Made by a program: the position numbers and the translations under genes
In this document: positions 21,005 to 30,844 of the stretch, in pieces
How the letters are laid out: each line of letters begins with the position of its first letter
Position numbering within the stretch: the stretch's first letter is position 1
Notes under the pieces: generated by a model
Database searches by the model: none
Seen by the model: the letters and a program-made list of their open reading frames with translations, nothing else
Told to the model about the DNA's origin: nothing
Assembly (NCBI RefSeq): GCF_021191635.1
Contig: NZ_JAIWPR010000043.1
Span: 1-57,544 of the forward strand
Direction: 5' to 3'
DNA length: 57,544 bases
Source: Alterluteimonas quercicellularis
GTDB taxonomy: Bacteria > Pseudomonadota > Gammaproteobacteria > Xanthomonadales > Xanthomonadaceae

Positions 21005-22273
21005 ATGCCGCAGGGCCTTCCGAAGAAGCTCCGTCGTGCGTTCAGTCTCCAGGCGGCCCTCGGCAGCCTGGCGATCGTGCTCGGCGTGGCGATCGCCTTT
21101 TCCGTCGCGCTGCGCGTGCTGGTGAACGCCCGGATGGAGGCGCAGGCGGCGCAGTACTGGTCGATGCTCGAGCGCAACGCCGACTACCTGCTGCCGCGCA
21201 CCGAGGCGGTGGAGGCGTACTTCGTGCCGCTGGGCGGGGAGGCCGCGCTGCCGGAGCGGCTGCGCGGGCTCGAGCCGGGCCGGCACTTCGTGCGCGATCA
21301 CCGCCGCGACGTGCTGGTGGAGCGCCGCGGCGGCGGCACGCTGTACCTGAGCATGCAGTTCGACCATGCGCGCAAGGTGCTGTGGACCGTGGCGGTGCTG
21401 CTGATGCTGGGCGGCATCGGCGTGATCCAGCTGGTCAGCTGGCTCACCCACCGCATGACCCGGCGCCTGGTGGCGCCGGTGAGCTGGCTGGCCGAGCAGG
21501 TCTCGCGCTGGGACCCCGGCGACCTCGACGACGCCGCGCTCGTGCGCGAGCGCATCCCCGGCGTGGTCGGGCGCGAGGTCGACCAGCTCAGCGGCGCGCT
21601 GCGCGTGCTGTCCTCGCGGGTGCAGGCCTTCGTGCAGCGCGAGCGCGACTTCACCCGCGACGCCAGCCACGAGCTGCGCACGCCGCTGACGGTGATCCGG
21701 GTGGCCAGCGACGTGCTGCTGGCCGACCCCGACACGCCCGAGCGCTCGCAGCGCTCGCTGCAGCGCATCCAGCGCGCCAGCCGCGACATGGAGGCGGTGA
21801 TCGACGCCTTCCTGATCCTGGCCCGCGAGCACGACACCGCGCCGCAGGGCGAGGACTTCGACGTGCGCGAGCTGGTGCTGGAAGAGGTGGAGAAGGCGCG
21901 GCCGCTGCTGCAGGGCAAGCCGGTGACGCTCAAGGTGGTCGGCGACGCCTCGCCGCGGCTGGACGCGCCCTCGCGGGTGCTCGGGGTGATGCTCGGCAAC
22001 CTGCTCAACAACGCCTGCATCTTCACCGAGGAGGGCGAGGTCGAGGTCGCGGTCCACGACGACCGCATCGAGGTGCGCGACTCGGGCATCGGCATGACCC
22101 CGGAGGTCCTGCAGCGCGTTTACGATCCGTTCTACCGGGTCGATCCCTTCCGTGCCGGCGGCAAGGGCATGGGGCTGTCGATCGTGCGCCGGCTCGGCGA
22201 GCGCTTCGGCTGGCCGGTGAGCCTGGAAAGCAAGCCCGGCCAGGGCACGGTGGCGACGATCCATCTGGCCTAG
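21005..22273 (+). CDS. sensor histidine kinase
   Basis: This 422-residue inner-membrane kinase has membrane segments at about 17-39 and 125-146 flanking a short periplasmic sensor of about 85 residues. The H-box His is H222 (FTRDASHELRTPLTVI). The ATPase boxes are LGNLLNNACIFT, RDSGIGM, DPFYRV and GGKGMGLSIVRRLGERFG. No clear HAMP or PAS domain is seen. It is the cognate partner of the upstream OmpR-family regulator, with which it forms an operon. The small sensor domain suggests direct sensing of ions or envelope stress, but no ligand can be named. Confidence 0.94.
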   Translation: MPQGLPKKLRRAFSLQAALGSLAIVLGVAIAFSVALRVLVNARMEAQAAQYWSMLERNADYLLPRTEAVEAYFVPLGGEAALPERLRGLEPGRHFVRDHRRDVLVERRGGGTLYLSMQFDHARKVLWTVAVLLMLGGIGVIQLVSWLTHRMTRRLVAPVSWLAEQVSRWDPGDLDDAALVRERIPGVVGREVDQLSGALRVLSSRVQAFVQRERDFTRDASHELRTPLTVIRVASDVLLADPDTPERSQRSLQRIQRASRDMEAVIDAFLILAREHDTAPQGEDFDVRELVLEEVEKARPLLQGKPVTLKVVGDASPRLDAPSRVLGVMLGNLLNNACIFTEEGEVEVAVHDDRIEVRDSGIGMTPEVLQRVYDPFYRVDPFRAGGKGMGLSIVRRLGERFGWPVSLESKPGQGTVATIHLA

Positions 22274-22402
22274 CCGCGGTGGCGGCGGGTTCGTGATCGG
22301 CCCGCCGACCGCTTACGATCGGCGACGCCGCCGTCCCGGGCGATGTCAACGCCACCGGAGCTGGCGCGTTATCGCCTTCGTCCTCCTCCCGCCCGGTCCC
22401 GA

Positions 22403-23947
22403 ATGAGCCAGCCAGCCCCCCCGCCAGCCCGCAGTCCCCGTTCGCGTCGGCGCCCTGCGCGCTGGCCCCGCATCGCCGCGGCGCTGGTCGCGCTCGCGCT
22501 GGTGGCCGGCGGCGCGTGGTGGTGGCAGCAGCGCCGCGCCGCGTCCGACGAGGGCCAGTGGCGCACCGCCGCGGTGGAGCGCGGCGACATCCGCGTGGCG
22601 ATCTCGGCCACCGGCACGCTGAGCGCGATCAGCACGGTGATCGTGGGCTCGCAGATCTCCGGCCAGGTCACCGAGGTGCTGGTCGACTTCAACGATCCCG
22701 TCGAGAAGGACCAGGTGATCGCGCGCATCGACCCCAGCACCTACCAGGCGCAGATCGAGCAGGGCAACGCGCAGATCGCCGCCGCGCGCGCCTCGCTGGC
22801 GCAGGCCGAGGCGACGCTGGTCAACGCCGAGCTGGACTACCGCCGCAAGGCCGATCTCGGCCAGCGCCAGCTGGTCGCCCGCGCCGACGTCGACCTGGCC
22901 CGCGCCGCGCTCGACCAGGCGCGCGCGCAGCGCGACTCGGCGCGCGCGCAGATCACCCAGCAGACCGCCGCCACCCGCACCACCCAGGTCAACCTGGAGC
23001 GCACGGTGATCCGCTCGCCCGTCGACGGCGTGGTGCTGGTGCGCAACATCGAGTCCGGCCAGACCGTGGCCGCCAGCCTGCAGGCGCCGGAGCTGTTCAC
23101 CATCGCCGAGGACCTCGGCCAGATGCAGATCGAGCTGGAGGTCGACGAGGCCGACATCGGCCAGGTCGAGGTCGGGCAGCGGGTCTCCTTCACCGTCGAC
23201 GCCTTCCCCGACCGCCAGTTCCGCGGCGAGGTGCGGCAGGTGCGGCTGTCGGCGACCAACACCAACAACGTGATCACCTACCCGGTCGTGGTGGCGGTGG
23301 ACAACAGCGACGGCACCCTGCTGCCGGGCCTGACCGTCAACGCCGAGATCGAGGTGAGCCGCCGCGACGGCGTGCTCAAGGTCTCCAACGCCGCGCTGCG
23401 CTACCGCCCCGCCGACACCCAGGCGAGCGGCGCGACGGGCGCGGCCGCCGGCGCGCGCGGCGGCGGCGACCTGTCCGCCGACTTCGCCCGCGCCGCGGAG
23501 CCGCTGGCGCTGACGCCGGCGCAGCGCGCCGAGCTGGACGCGGCGCTCGCCGCCATCCGCGAGCGCACCGCCGCCCGCCAGCAGGCCACCGCGCAGCCGC
23601 AAGCGCAGGGCGCGGCGCCTGCGGGCATGTTCGGCCCAGGGCCGGGCATGCGCGCCCCGGGCGGCGCCGCGGCCGACAGCGGGCAGATGCGCCAGCGCAT
23701 GCTGCAGCGCTTCCAGCAGGACTTCGCCGCCTTCCGCGACAGCCTCGACGAGGCCCAGCGCGCGCAGTGGGACGCCGCGCTCAACGCCATCGCCGGCGCG
23801 CGCCGCGCCCCCGTCTACAAGCTGGTCGACGGCCGCCCGCAGATGACGATGGTGCGCATCGGCGCCAGCGACGGCAGCAGCACCGAGATCGCCGGCGACG
23901 TGGCCGAGGGCGAGCTGCTGGTGACCGGCGAGCGCGCGGCGCCATGA
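22403..23947 (+). CDS. macA: MacA-like periplasmic adaptor (HlyD/RND-MFP family)
   Basis: This 514-residue membrane fusion protein has an Arg-rich cytoplasmic start, one membrane anchor (about 24-42) and a periplasmic body. Barrel-sandwich hybrid halves are visible (AISATGTLSAISTVIVGSQI and TVIRSPVDGVVLVRNIESGQ), separated by an alpha-helical hairpin (about 125-205). The beta-barrel domain includes VEVGQRVSFTVDAFPDRQF. A C-terminal insert rich in Ala, Gln and Met (about 345-465) is longer than in E. coli MacA and is unusual. An upstream ATG at 22343 would add 20 residues. The stop overlaps the next gene's start as ATGA. Confidence 0.9.
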   Translation: MSQPAPPPARSPRSRRRPARWPRIAAALVALALVAGGAWWWQQRRAASDEGQWRTAAVERGDIRVAISATGTLSAISTVIVGSQISGQVTEVLVDFNDPVEKDQVIARIDPSTYQAQIEQGNAQIAAARASLAQAEATLVNAELDYRRKADLGQRQLVARADVDLARAALDQARAQRDSARAQITQQTAATRTTQVNLERTVIRSPVDGVVLVRNIESGQTVAASLQAPELFTIAEDLGQMQIELEVDEADIGQVEVGQRVSFTVDAFPDRQFRGEVRQVRLSATNTNNVITYPVVVAVDNSDGTLLPGLTVNAEIEVSRRDGVLKVSNAALRYRPADTQASGATGAAAGARGGGDLSADFARAAEPLALTPAQRAELDAALAAIRERTAARQQATAQPQAQGAAPAGMFGPGPGMRAPGGAAADSGQMRQRMLQRFQQDFAAFRDSLDEAQRAQWDAALNAIAGARRAPVYKLVDGRPQMTMVRIGASDGSSTEIAGDVAEGELLVTGERAAP

Positions 23948-24684
23948 ACCCCGCGAACGCCACGGTGCCGGTGATCGAGACGCACGGGCTGGGCAAGGTG
24001 TACTCGCCCGGTTCCGAGGCCGAGGTGGTGGCGCTCAAGGACGTGGACCTGCGCATCGCGCACGGCGACTTCGTCGCGATCATGGGCCCGTCGGGTTCGG
24101 GCAAGTCCACGCTGATGAACCTGATCGGCTGCCTGGACACCCCCAGCAGCGGCGCCTACCTGTGCGACGGCGTCGACGTCTCGACGCTGGACGCAGAGGC
24201 GCTGGCCGAACTGCGCCGGGACAAGATCGGCTTCGTGTTCCAGGGCTTCCACCTGCTGCCGCGGATGACCGCGCTGGAGAACGTGGCCATGCCGCTGGGC
24301 TATGCGCGCATCCCGCCCGCCGAGCGCACCGAGCGCGCGCAGCAGGCGCTGGAGGCGGTGGGGCTGGGCGCGCGCGCCTCGCACCGGCCCAACGAGCTGT
24401 CCGGCGGCCAGCAGCAGCGCGTGGCGATCGCGCGCGCGCTGATCAACCGGCCGCCGGTGCTGCTCGCCGACGAGCCCACCGGCGCGCTGGACTCCAAGAC
24501 CGGCGAGGAGATCCTGGCCCTGTTCAAGCGCCTGCGCGACGACGGGCATACGGTGGTGCTGATCACCCACGACGCCGAGGTCGCCGCGCACGCCGACCGC
24601 ACCTTCGTCATGCGCGACGGCGAGTTGCATGAGGAGCTGGGAATCGGGAATCGGGAATCGGGATTGGAGCCGCTCCCGTCATGA
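23944..24684 (+). CDS. MacB-type ABC transporter ATPase
   Basis: This 246-residue nucleotide-binding subunit has Walker A MGPSGSGKSTLMN (about 47-59), Q-loop FVFQGFHLLPRM, signature LSGGQQQR, Walker B PPVLLADEPTGALDS and the H-loop VVLITHD. It powers a MacAB/LolCDE-type mechanotransmission exporter with the permease encoded downstream; E. coli MacB fuses both. The last ~15 residues (LGIGNRESGLEPLPS) are not family-like. They are encoded by the 5' half of a GGGAATC heptamer array, so the native C terminus has been replaced or extended by repeat DNA. Confidence 0.93.
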   Translation: MNPANATVPVIETHGLGKVYSPGSEAEVVALKDVDLRIAHGDFVAIMGPSGSGKSTLMNLIGCLDTPSSGAYLCDGVDVSTLDAEALAELRRDKIGFVFQGFHLLPRMTALENVAMPLGYARIPPAERTERAQQALEAVGLGARASHRPNELSGGQQQRVAIARALINRPPVLLADEPTGALDSKTGEEILALFKRLRDDGHTVVLITHDAEVAAHADRTFVMRDGELHEELGIGNRESGLEPLPS

Positions 24685-24760
24685 CCAGTCCCTTCCCCCT
24701 CTGCAGGCAGCGTACTGCCTTGCCGATTCCCGATTCCCGATTCCCCATTCCCGAATCCCC
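24639..24760. repeat. inverted GGGAATC heptamer arrays between ABC ATPase and permease genes
   Basis: Three copies of GGGAATC plus GGGATT run from 24639 to 24665. Five inverted copies (GATTCCC and variants) run from 24725 to 24759, directly abutting the ATG of the permease gene at 24761. Positions 24639-24660 and 24724-24745 are perfect 22-nt complements with a 63-nt loop. The mRNA should therefore form a strong stem-loop that includes the end of the ATPase frame and the permease initiation region, leaving no Shine-Dalgarno for the permease. Related heptamers occur at 35298-35328. Confidence 0.9.
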
Positions 24761-25993
24761 ATGAACTTCTCCGACATCCTCAGAACCGCCTCCCACGCGC
24801 TGCGCGGCAACTGGATGCGCAGCACGCTGACCTCGCTGGGCGTGATCATCGGCATCGCGGCGGTCATCGTGATGGTCTCGGTCGGCCAGGGCACCCAGGC
24901 CGAGCTGGACAAGCTGGTCTCGGGCCTGGGCTCGCAGCGGCTGGACATCTCGCCCGGCTCGCGCCGCGGCCCGGGCGGTGCGCGCGGGGCGTCGTCGAGC
25001 TTCTTCACCCTGACCGAGGGCGACGTCGACGCGATCCGCGACGAGATCCCGGAGGTCCAGTACATCTCCGGCTCCTTGAACGGCAGCACGCAGGCGGTGT
25101 TCGCGGAGAACAACTGGCCGGCCAGCTGGCGCGGCGTGCAGCCGGACTTCTTCGTCATCAACGGCTGGACGCTGGCCGAGGGCGAGGGCTTCCAGCCGCA
25201 GGACTACACCGGCGCCGGCAAGGTCGCGGTGCTCGGCGAGACGGTGCGGCGGGAACTGTTCGGCGAGGGCAGCGGCGTGGGCGAGACGATCCGCCTCGGC
25301 CGGGTGCCCTTCACCGTGGTGGGCACGCTGGTGGCGAAGGGCCAGGGCGGGTTCGGCCAGGACCAGGACGACGTGGTGATGGTGCCCATGGCCACCGGCC
25401 GGCGCAGCCTGCTGGGCGCGATGGGCCTGCCGCCGAAGGCGGTGATGCAGATCGCGCTGACCACCGGCAGCGCCGACGACCTGGGCTACGTGCAGGGGCA
25501 GATCGAGGCGCTGCTGCGCCAGCGCCACCGCATCGGCCCCGGCGACGAGGACGACTTCAGCGTGCGCAACATGTCCGAGATCATCGCCACCCGCACCGCG
25601 ACCACCCGGCTGATGTCGCTGCTGCTGGGCGCGGTGGCCACGATCTCGCTGATCGTCGGCGGCATCGGGATCATGAACATCATGCTGGTGTCGGTGACCG
25701 AGCGCATCCGCGAGATCGGCCTGCGCATGGCCGTGGGCGCGGGCCCGTCCGACGTGCGCCGGCAGTTCCTGGCCGAGGCCATGCTGATCTCGCTGATCGG
25801 CGGCGCGATCGGCATCGCGATCGGCATCGCCGGCGCGCTGCTGGTCGGGAAGATGGGCTCGCTGCCGGTCGCGCTCAACGGCAACGTGATCGGGCTGGCG
25901 GCCGGCTTCTCGGTCGCGACCGGCCTGTTCTTCGGCTACTACCCGGCGCGCAAGGCCTCCCAGCTCGACCCGATCGAGGCGCTGCGGCAGTAG
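24761..25993 (+). CDS. MacB-type ABC transporter permease
   Basis: This 410-residue permease has an N-terminal membrane helix (about 22-42, TSLGVIIGIAAVIVMVSVGQ) and a large periplasmic MacB_PCD domain (about 45-270). Three C-terminal helices (about 285-400) carry SLIVGGIGIMNIMLVSVTER, REIGLRMAVGA and PARKASQLDPIEALRQ, the FtsX-like hallmark. It pairs with the separate ATPase upstream and the MacA-like adaptor to export peptides, lipids or antibiotics, probably through a TolC-type channel encoded elsewhere. The ATG has no Shine-Dalgarno because heptamer repeats end at the preceding base. Confidence 0.94.
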   Translation: MNFSDILRTASHALRGNWMRSTLTSLGVIIGIAAVIVMVSVGQGTQAELDKLVSGLGSQRLDISPGSRRGPGGARGASSSFFTLTEGDVDAIRDEIPEVQYISGSLNGSTQAVFAENNWPASWRGVQPDFFVINGWTLAEGEGFQPQDYTGAGKVAVLGETVRRELFGEGSGVGETIRLGRVPFTVVGTLVAKGQGGFGQDQDDVVMVPMATGRRSLLGAMGLPPKAVMQIALTTGSADDLGYVQGQIEALLRQRHRIGPGDEDDFSVRNMSEIIATRTATTRLMSLLLGAVATISLIVGGIGIMNIMLVSVTERIREIGLRMAVGAGPSDVRRQFLAEAMLISLIGGAIGIAIGIAGALLVGKMGSLPVALNGNVIGLAAGFSVATGLFFGYYPARKASQLDPIEALRQ

Positions 25994-26007
25994 GGCCTGC
26001 CGGCTGC

Positions 26008-27204
26008 TCAGAGGGTCTTGAGCAGGCGGTCCGGCGAACCGGGGCCGGCGCCGGTCAGCACGCCGGGCGTGGCGTTGGCGTCGAGCCAGCCGCGCACGAC
26101 CGGCGGCGGGGCCGTCGGGTTCGCCTCCAGGTACAGGGCCGCGGCGCCGGCGACGTGGGCGGCCGCCATCGAGGTGCCGCTGAGCGTCTGCGTCGCGGTG
26201 GGGCCGGTGTGCCAGGCGGAGGTGATGTCGACGCCCGGTGCGAACAGGTTCACGCAGCTGCCGTAGTTGGAGAACGGGGCGACCGCGTCGGCCGGCGTGG
26301 TCGCCCCGACGGTGACCGCGCTAGGTGCGCGGGCGGGCGAGTAGTTGCAGGCGTTGGCGGCGTTGTTGCCGGCCGGCACCACGGTGGTCACCCCGCTGTT
26401 GACCAGGCTGGTGGTGGCCGCGTCGATCACCGTCGAGGCGGCGCCGGTCAGGCCGATGAGGGCCACCGCGGGCTTCGCGTGGTTCAGGCGCACCCAGTCG
26501 ATGCCGGAGATCAGGGCGGAGGTCGTGGTGGTGCCGTTGCAGCCGATCACGCGCACGGGGACCAGCAGCACCCGCTTCGCCACGCCCCAGGTGGTGCCGC
26601 CGACGGTGCCGGCCAGGTGGGTGCCGTGGCCCAGGCAGTCGGCGGTGCCGTTGCCGTCGGTGATCACGGTGTAGCCTGGCAGCACCCGGCCGCCGAACTC
26701 GACGTGCCCGGCGCGGATGCCGCTGTCGATCACGTAGGCGCGCACGTTGGTGCCGGTGTAGTGGTAGGTGTACAGGCCGTCGAGCGGCAGATGGGACTGG
26801 TCGATGCGGTCGAGGTTCCAGGGGGCGTTGGTCTGGGTGGCCGACGGCACGACGAGCCCGTCCTCCTCCACGTAGGCCACGCGCGGGTCGGCGAGCAGCC
26901 GCTGCACCGCCTCGGGCCCGGCGCGCACCGCCATGCCGCGCACGGCGTGAGCGTAGACATGGGAGACGGCGAGATCGTGGTGCGCGGCGATGTCGACCGC
27001 CGCGTCCTCGACCGCCGCGGCGACGGCGGCGTCGCCGCCGGCCCGGCCGTCCGGTGCGCGGGCCCGGTCGTCGATGGCGTCGTCCTGGAACACCACGATG
27101 TAGTGCCCGGGCACTGGACGCTCCACCCGGCGCAGCTCGGCGGCGAGCGCCGGGGCGGACAGGGCGGCGGACACTGCGAGGGCGAGCAGGCGTCTGGCGA
27201 ACAT
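26008..27204 (-). CDS. secreted S8 (subtilisin/proteinase K-like) protease, copy 1
   Basis: This 398-residue protein has a Sec signal peptide (MFARRLLALAVSAALSAPALA), an I9-type propeptide (about 22-118, GHYIVVFQDDAI to VAYVEEDG) and a catalytic domain. The triad is D160 (AYVIDSGI), H193 (CLGHGTHLAGT) and S345 (LSGTSMAAAHVAG), with oxyanion Asn280. It departs from the family in two places: the Pro after the catalytic Ser motif (SMAAPH) is Ala, and the usual NLSLGG strand reads ALIGLTGA. It is the paralogue of the next gene, about 145 bp away on the same strand. A GGAGG site lies 8 nt before the start. Activity may be altered. Confidence 0.92.
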   Translation of the reverse strand: MFARRLLALAVSAALSAPALAAELRRVERPVPGHYIVVFQDDAIDDRARAPDGRAGGDAAVAAAVEDAAVDIAAHHDLAVSHVYAHAVRGMAVRAGPEAVQRLLADPRVAYVEEDGLVVPSATQTNAPWNLDRIDQSHLPLDGLYTYHYTGTNVRAYVIDSGIRAGHVEFGGRVLPGYTVITDGNGTADCLGHGTHLAGTVGGTTWGVAKRVLLVPVRVIGCNGTTTTSALISGIDWVRLNHAKPAVALIGLTGAASTVIDAATTSLVNSGVTTVVPAGNNAANACNYSPARAPSAVTVGATTPADAVAPFSNYGSCVNLFAPGVDITSAWHTGPTATQTLSGTSMAAAHVAGAAALYLEANPTAPPPVVRGWLDANATPGVLTGAGPGSPDRLLKTL

Positions 27205-27300
27205 GGGCGCGATCCTCCAGTCGGAGCGTGGAGCGCATGACGTGCGTGGCCGGCGCGGTGCCGTCGGGCGATGCGCGGCGACGCGGTCGCGCCGCGGGCG

Positions 27301-27341
27301 CAAAAGGCCGGAGCAGCCGGAGGGGAGGCCGGCCGCTCCGG
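27301..27341 (-). terminator. Rho-independent-like terminator after S8 protease copy 2
   Basis: CCGGAGCGGCCGG (minus strand, from 27341) pairs with CCGGCTGCTCCGG (to 27308), a 13-bp stem with one mismatch and an 8-nt loop. On the minus strand it is followed by CCTTTTG. It begins 8 bp after the stop codon of the upstream protease gene. The T run is short, so termination strength is uncertain. Confidence 0.6.
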
Positions 27342-27348
27342 AGACCGG

Positions 27349-28566
<1,218 letters not shown>

Positions 28567-28608
28567 GACTTCCTCCGATGAAGTGAACAAGGGGATCGCG
28601 GGTGCCCG

Positions 28609-28635
28609 CGGGCGGACGCTCGACGGGTCCGCCCG
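28609..28635 (-). other. 5'UTR hairpin of S8 protease copy 2
   Basis: CGGGCGGAC (28609-28617) and GTCCGCCCG (28627-28635) are perfect 9-bp inverted repeats with a 9-nt loop. They lie between the candidate promoter and the start codon of the protease gene at 28566. The hairpin may stabilise the mRNA; no ligand-sensing structure is recognisable. Confidence 0.45.
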
Positions 28636-28638
28636 CCC

Positions 28639-28667
28639 ATACACCGTGCGGGCCCCGGGTGTGTCAA
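28639..28667 (-). promoter_or_regulatory. candidate sigma70 promoter of S8 protease copy 2
   Basis: On the minus strand TTGACA (28662-28667) is followed after exactly 17 bp by GTGTAT (28639-28644). A perfect -35 with ideal spacing stands out in this GC-rich setting. The transcript would carry a leader of about 65 nt containing a strong hairpin. Confidence 0.55.
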
Positions 28668-28857
28668 ATGAAGATTCGGCCAGCTTTCCGAAGCGCGAGA
28701 ATCGCCGACTATGAACTGTGCGGGATCGCACTGTGGCGGCTTCACGCCGCGCGCCGGAGGGTGTAGGCACGTGCGCCGGTGCGGCGGCGCGGCACGGGGT
28801 GCGCACGTCCCGGACGCGCTGCTAAGCTCGCCGTCTCGCCCTTCGCGCGGCCCCGTC

Positions 28858-29874
28858 ATGCCCTGTTTCCGAGCCATCGTCCTGGCCTGCCTGCTGCCGG
28901 TGGCCGCCGCGTCCGCCGCCGACCGCCCCGCACCGCGGCCGACCGCGCTGGCGATCCATGGCGGCGCCGGCGTGATCGCGCGCGATGCCCTGTCCGCCGA
29001 GGACGAGCACGAGATCCGCGCCGCTCTCGACGCCGCGCTCGATGCCGGCCACGCGGTGCTGGCGGCGGGCGGCGCCGCGCTGGACGCGGTCGAGGCCAGC
29101 GTACGCGTGCTGGAGGAGTCCCCGCGCTTCAACGCCGGCAAGGGCGCGGTGTTCAACGCCGAGGGCGGGCACGAGCTCGACGCCTCGGTGATGGAGGGGC
29201 ATACCCGCCGCGCCGGTGCGGTGGCGGCGGTGACCACCGTGCGCAACCCGGTCCGGCTGGCGCGGCGGGTGATGGAGGGCTCGCCGCACGTCATGCTGAT
29301 CGGCCACGGCGCCGAGCGCTTCGCCGACGAGCATCCCGACCTCGAGCGCGTGCCCAACGCCTGGTTCGACATCCCGCACCGCCGCGAGCAGCTGGAACGC
29401 GCCCGCGAGCGGGAGCGCGCGCAGCGCGACGCAGGCATCGCCGCGCCCGCCGAGGCCTACTTCGGCACGGTGGGCGCGGTGGCGCTCGACGCCCACGGCC
29501 ACCTCGCCGCGGCCACGTCCACCGGCGGCATGACCAACAAGCGCTGGGGGCGGGTGGGCGATTCCCCGCTGATCGGCGCCGGCACCTGGGCCGATGCGCG
29601 CTGCGCGGTGTCGGCCACCGGCTGGGGCGAGTTCTTCATCCGCAATGCCGTCGCCCACGACATCTGCGCCCGCGTGGCCTATCGCGGCGACAGCCTGCAG
29701 GCGGCGGCGGACGAGGTCGTGGGCCGGGTGATCCCGGAGCAGGGCGGCGACGGCGGCGTGATCGCGCTCGATGCGGACGGGCGGATCGCGCTGCCGTTCA
29801 ACACCCCGGGCATGTACCGGGCCTGGGTCGGGCCCGACGGCCGCCGCGGCACCGCGATCTTCGCCGGGGAGTGA
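28858..29874 (+). CDS. secreted isoaspartyl peptidase / plant-type L-asparaginase
   Basis: This 338-residue Ntn-hydrolase precursor has a signal peptide (about 1-21, MPCFRAIVLACLLPVAAASA) and the family start TALAIHGGAGVI. The catalytic Thr exposed by autocleavage is T204 (EAYFGTVGAVALD), preceded by the alpha-subunit's variable linker rich in Arg and Glu. STGGMTNKRWGRVGDSPLIG binds substrate. The C terminus FNTPGMYRAW is typical. It should cleave beta-aspartyl dipeptides or asparagine in the periplasm. The location beside secreted proteases suggests a role in peptide use. Confidence 0.94.
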   Translation: MPCFRAIVLACLLPVAAASAADRPAPRPTALAIHGGAGVIARDALSAEDEHEIRAALDAALDAGHAVLAAGGAALDAVEASVRVLEESPRFNAGKGAVFNAEGGHELDASVMEGHTRRAGAVAAVTTVRNPVRLARRVMEGSPHVMLIGHGAERFADEHPDLERVPNAWFDIPHRREQLERARERERAQRDAGIAAPAEAYFGTVGAVALDAHGHLAAATSTGGMTNKRWGRVGDSPLIGAGTWADARCAVSATGWGEFFIRNAVAHDICARVAYRGDSLQAAADEVVGRVIPEQGGDGGVIALDADGRIALPFNTPGMYRAWVGPDGRRGTAIFAGE

Positions 29875-29883
29875 AGCGCGTGC

Positions 29884-29901
29884 CCGCATCCCTGGATGCG
29901 G
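29884..29901 (+). terminator. hairpin after the asparaginase gene
   Basis: CCGCATCC and GGATGCGG form a perfect 8-bp stem with a 2-nt loop, starting 10 bp after the stop codon. No T tract follows, so it may protect the 3' end rather than terminate. A second perfect hairpin, CGACCCC-ATC-GGGGTCG, occurs at 30006-30022 in the same 224-bp gap. Confidence 0.35.
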
Positions 29902-30098
29902 CCGCCCTCTCGATCCCCGGGCCACACGCCCCGAGCCTGCATCGGCCGCCAGGCGCGCCGCGGCGGCCGCGTCCCGCTGGACCCAACGGTCCGCGCACCT
30001 GGGGTCGACCCCATCGGGGTCGGCCCCGGCTTGTCGCGGCACAAGGGCCTGCGGAGACTGGGATCGTCCAGTCGACGCACACCGCGGGAGGGAACGCC

Positions 30099-30755
30099 AT
30101 GACGGCGATCGGGAGCTACGCCATCGCATTCGGAGACACCCTGTCGCAGCTCGCGCAGCGCTTCGGCAGTTCGGTGGACGCGCTGATGGCGCTCAACCCG
30201 CAGATCCGCAACCCGGACCTGATCTACGCCGGCGACACCCTGCGCCTGGGCGGCGACGCGCCCCCGGGCGGCGGCACGTCCGGGGCGGGCGGCGGCGTGC
30301 AGGGCGTCGACGGCGTGCGCGACGTCTCCGCCAGCGGCGACAACGCCGCGGCGATCGCGCAGCAGTTCATCGGCCGCAACGCCGGCGAGCTCAAGCACAG
30401 CGACGAGCTGCCCATGCAGTCCTGGGTGCCCAACAACGTCAACTGCGCCAACTTCGTCTCCGCCTGCCTGCAGAAGGCCGGGCTCATCGACGCCGGCCAG
30501 GCCAGCGCCTCGGTCGACCAGCTCGCGGGCAACCTCAAGGGCGACGGCTGGCAGACCGTGTCGCTGCAGGACGCGCGCCCCGGCGACGTGGTGCTGATGC
30601 AGCGCGACGGGCAGTCGCACGTGGTGCTGTTCGCCGGCTTCGAGGGCGGGAAGCCGCAGTTCATCGGCTCCAACAACGTCAACCCGGACGGTTCCCAGCG
30701 CATCAGCTGGGGCGGCGCCTCGGGCCGCTACGAGATCATCACCCCGCCGCGCTAG
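30099..30755 (+). CDS. LysM domain protein with NlpC/P60- or CHAP-like peptidase domain
   Basis: This 218-residue protein has an N-terminal LysM domain (about 4-51, YAIAFGDTLSQLAQRFG to DLIYAGDTLRLG), a Gly-rich linker (about 52-75) and a C-terminal papain-like amidase domain. The probable nucleophile is C116 (NNVNCANFVSACLQKAGL) and the general base H174 (RDGQSHVVLFAGF). LysM binds peptidoglycan, so the protein likely cuts or binds cell wall. No signal peptide is visible: translation begins MTAIGSYAIA after a GGGAGGG site. It may therefore be exported by a non-Sec route or act on lysis. Family assignment of the peptidase is approximate. Confidence 0.8.
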   Translation: MTAIGSYAIAFGDTLSQLAQRFGSSVDALMALNPQIRNPDLIYAGDTLRLGGDAPPGGGTSGAGGGVQGVDGVRDVSASGDNAAAIAQQFIGRNAGELKHSDELPMQSWVPNNVNCANFVSACLQKAGLIDAGQASASVDQLAGNLKGDGWQTVSLQDARPGDVVLMQRDGQSHVVLFAGFEGGKPQFIGSNNVNPDGSQRISWGGASGRYEIITPPR

Positions 30756-30844
30756 GCATCGCCGGCCCGTCGGCCGCGTTCTCGCCGGAGCGCGCGCGCG
30801 ACCGCGCTCCGGAGGATGTTCCGGTTCCGCCGCGGCCGCGCCCG

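Noticed and set aside
20276..22273. Naming the two-component system ColRS, PhoPQ or another specific pair
   Set aside because: Receiver, effector and kinase motifs are generic; nothing in the sequence distinguishes these systems without a search.
24639..24760. Short repeated units considered as a CRISPR array
   Set aside because: The unit is a 7-bp direct tandem without spacers and occurs in inverted orientation; no cas genes are nearby.
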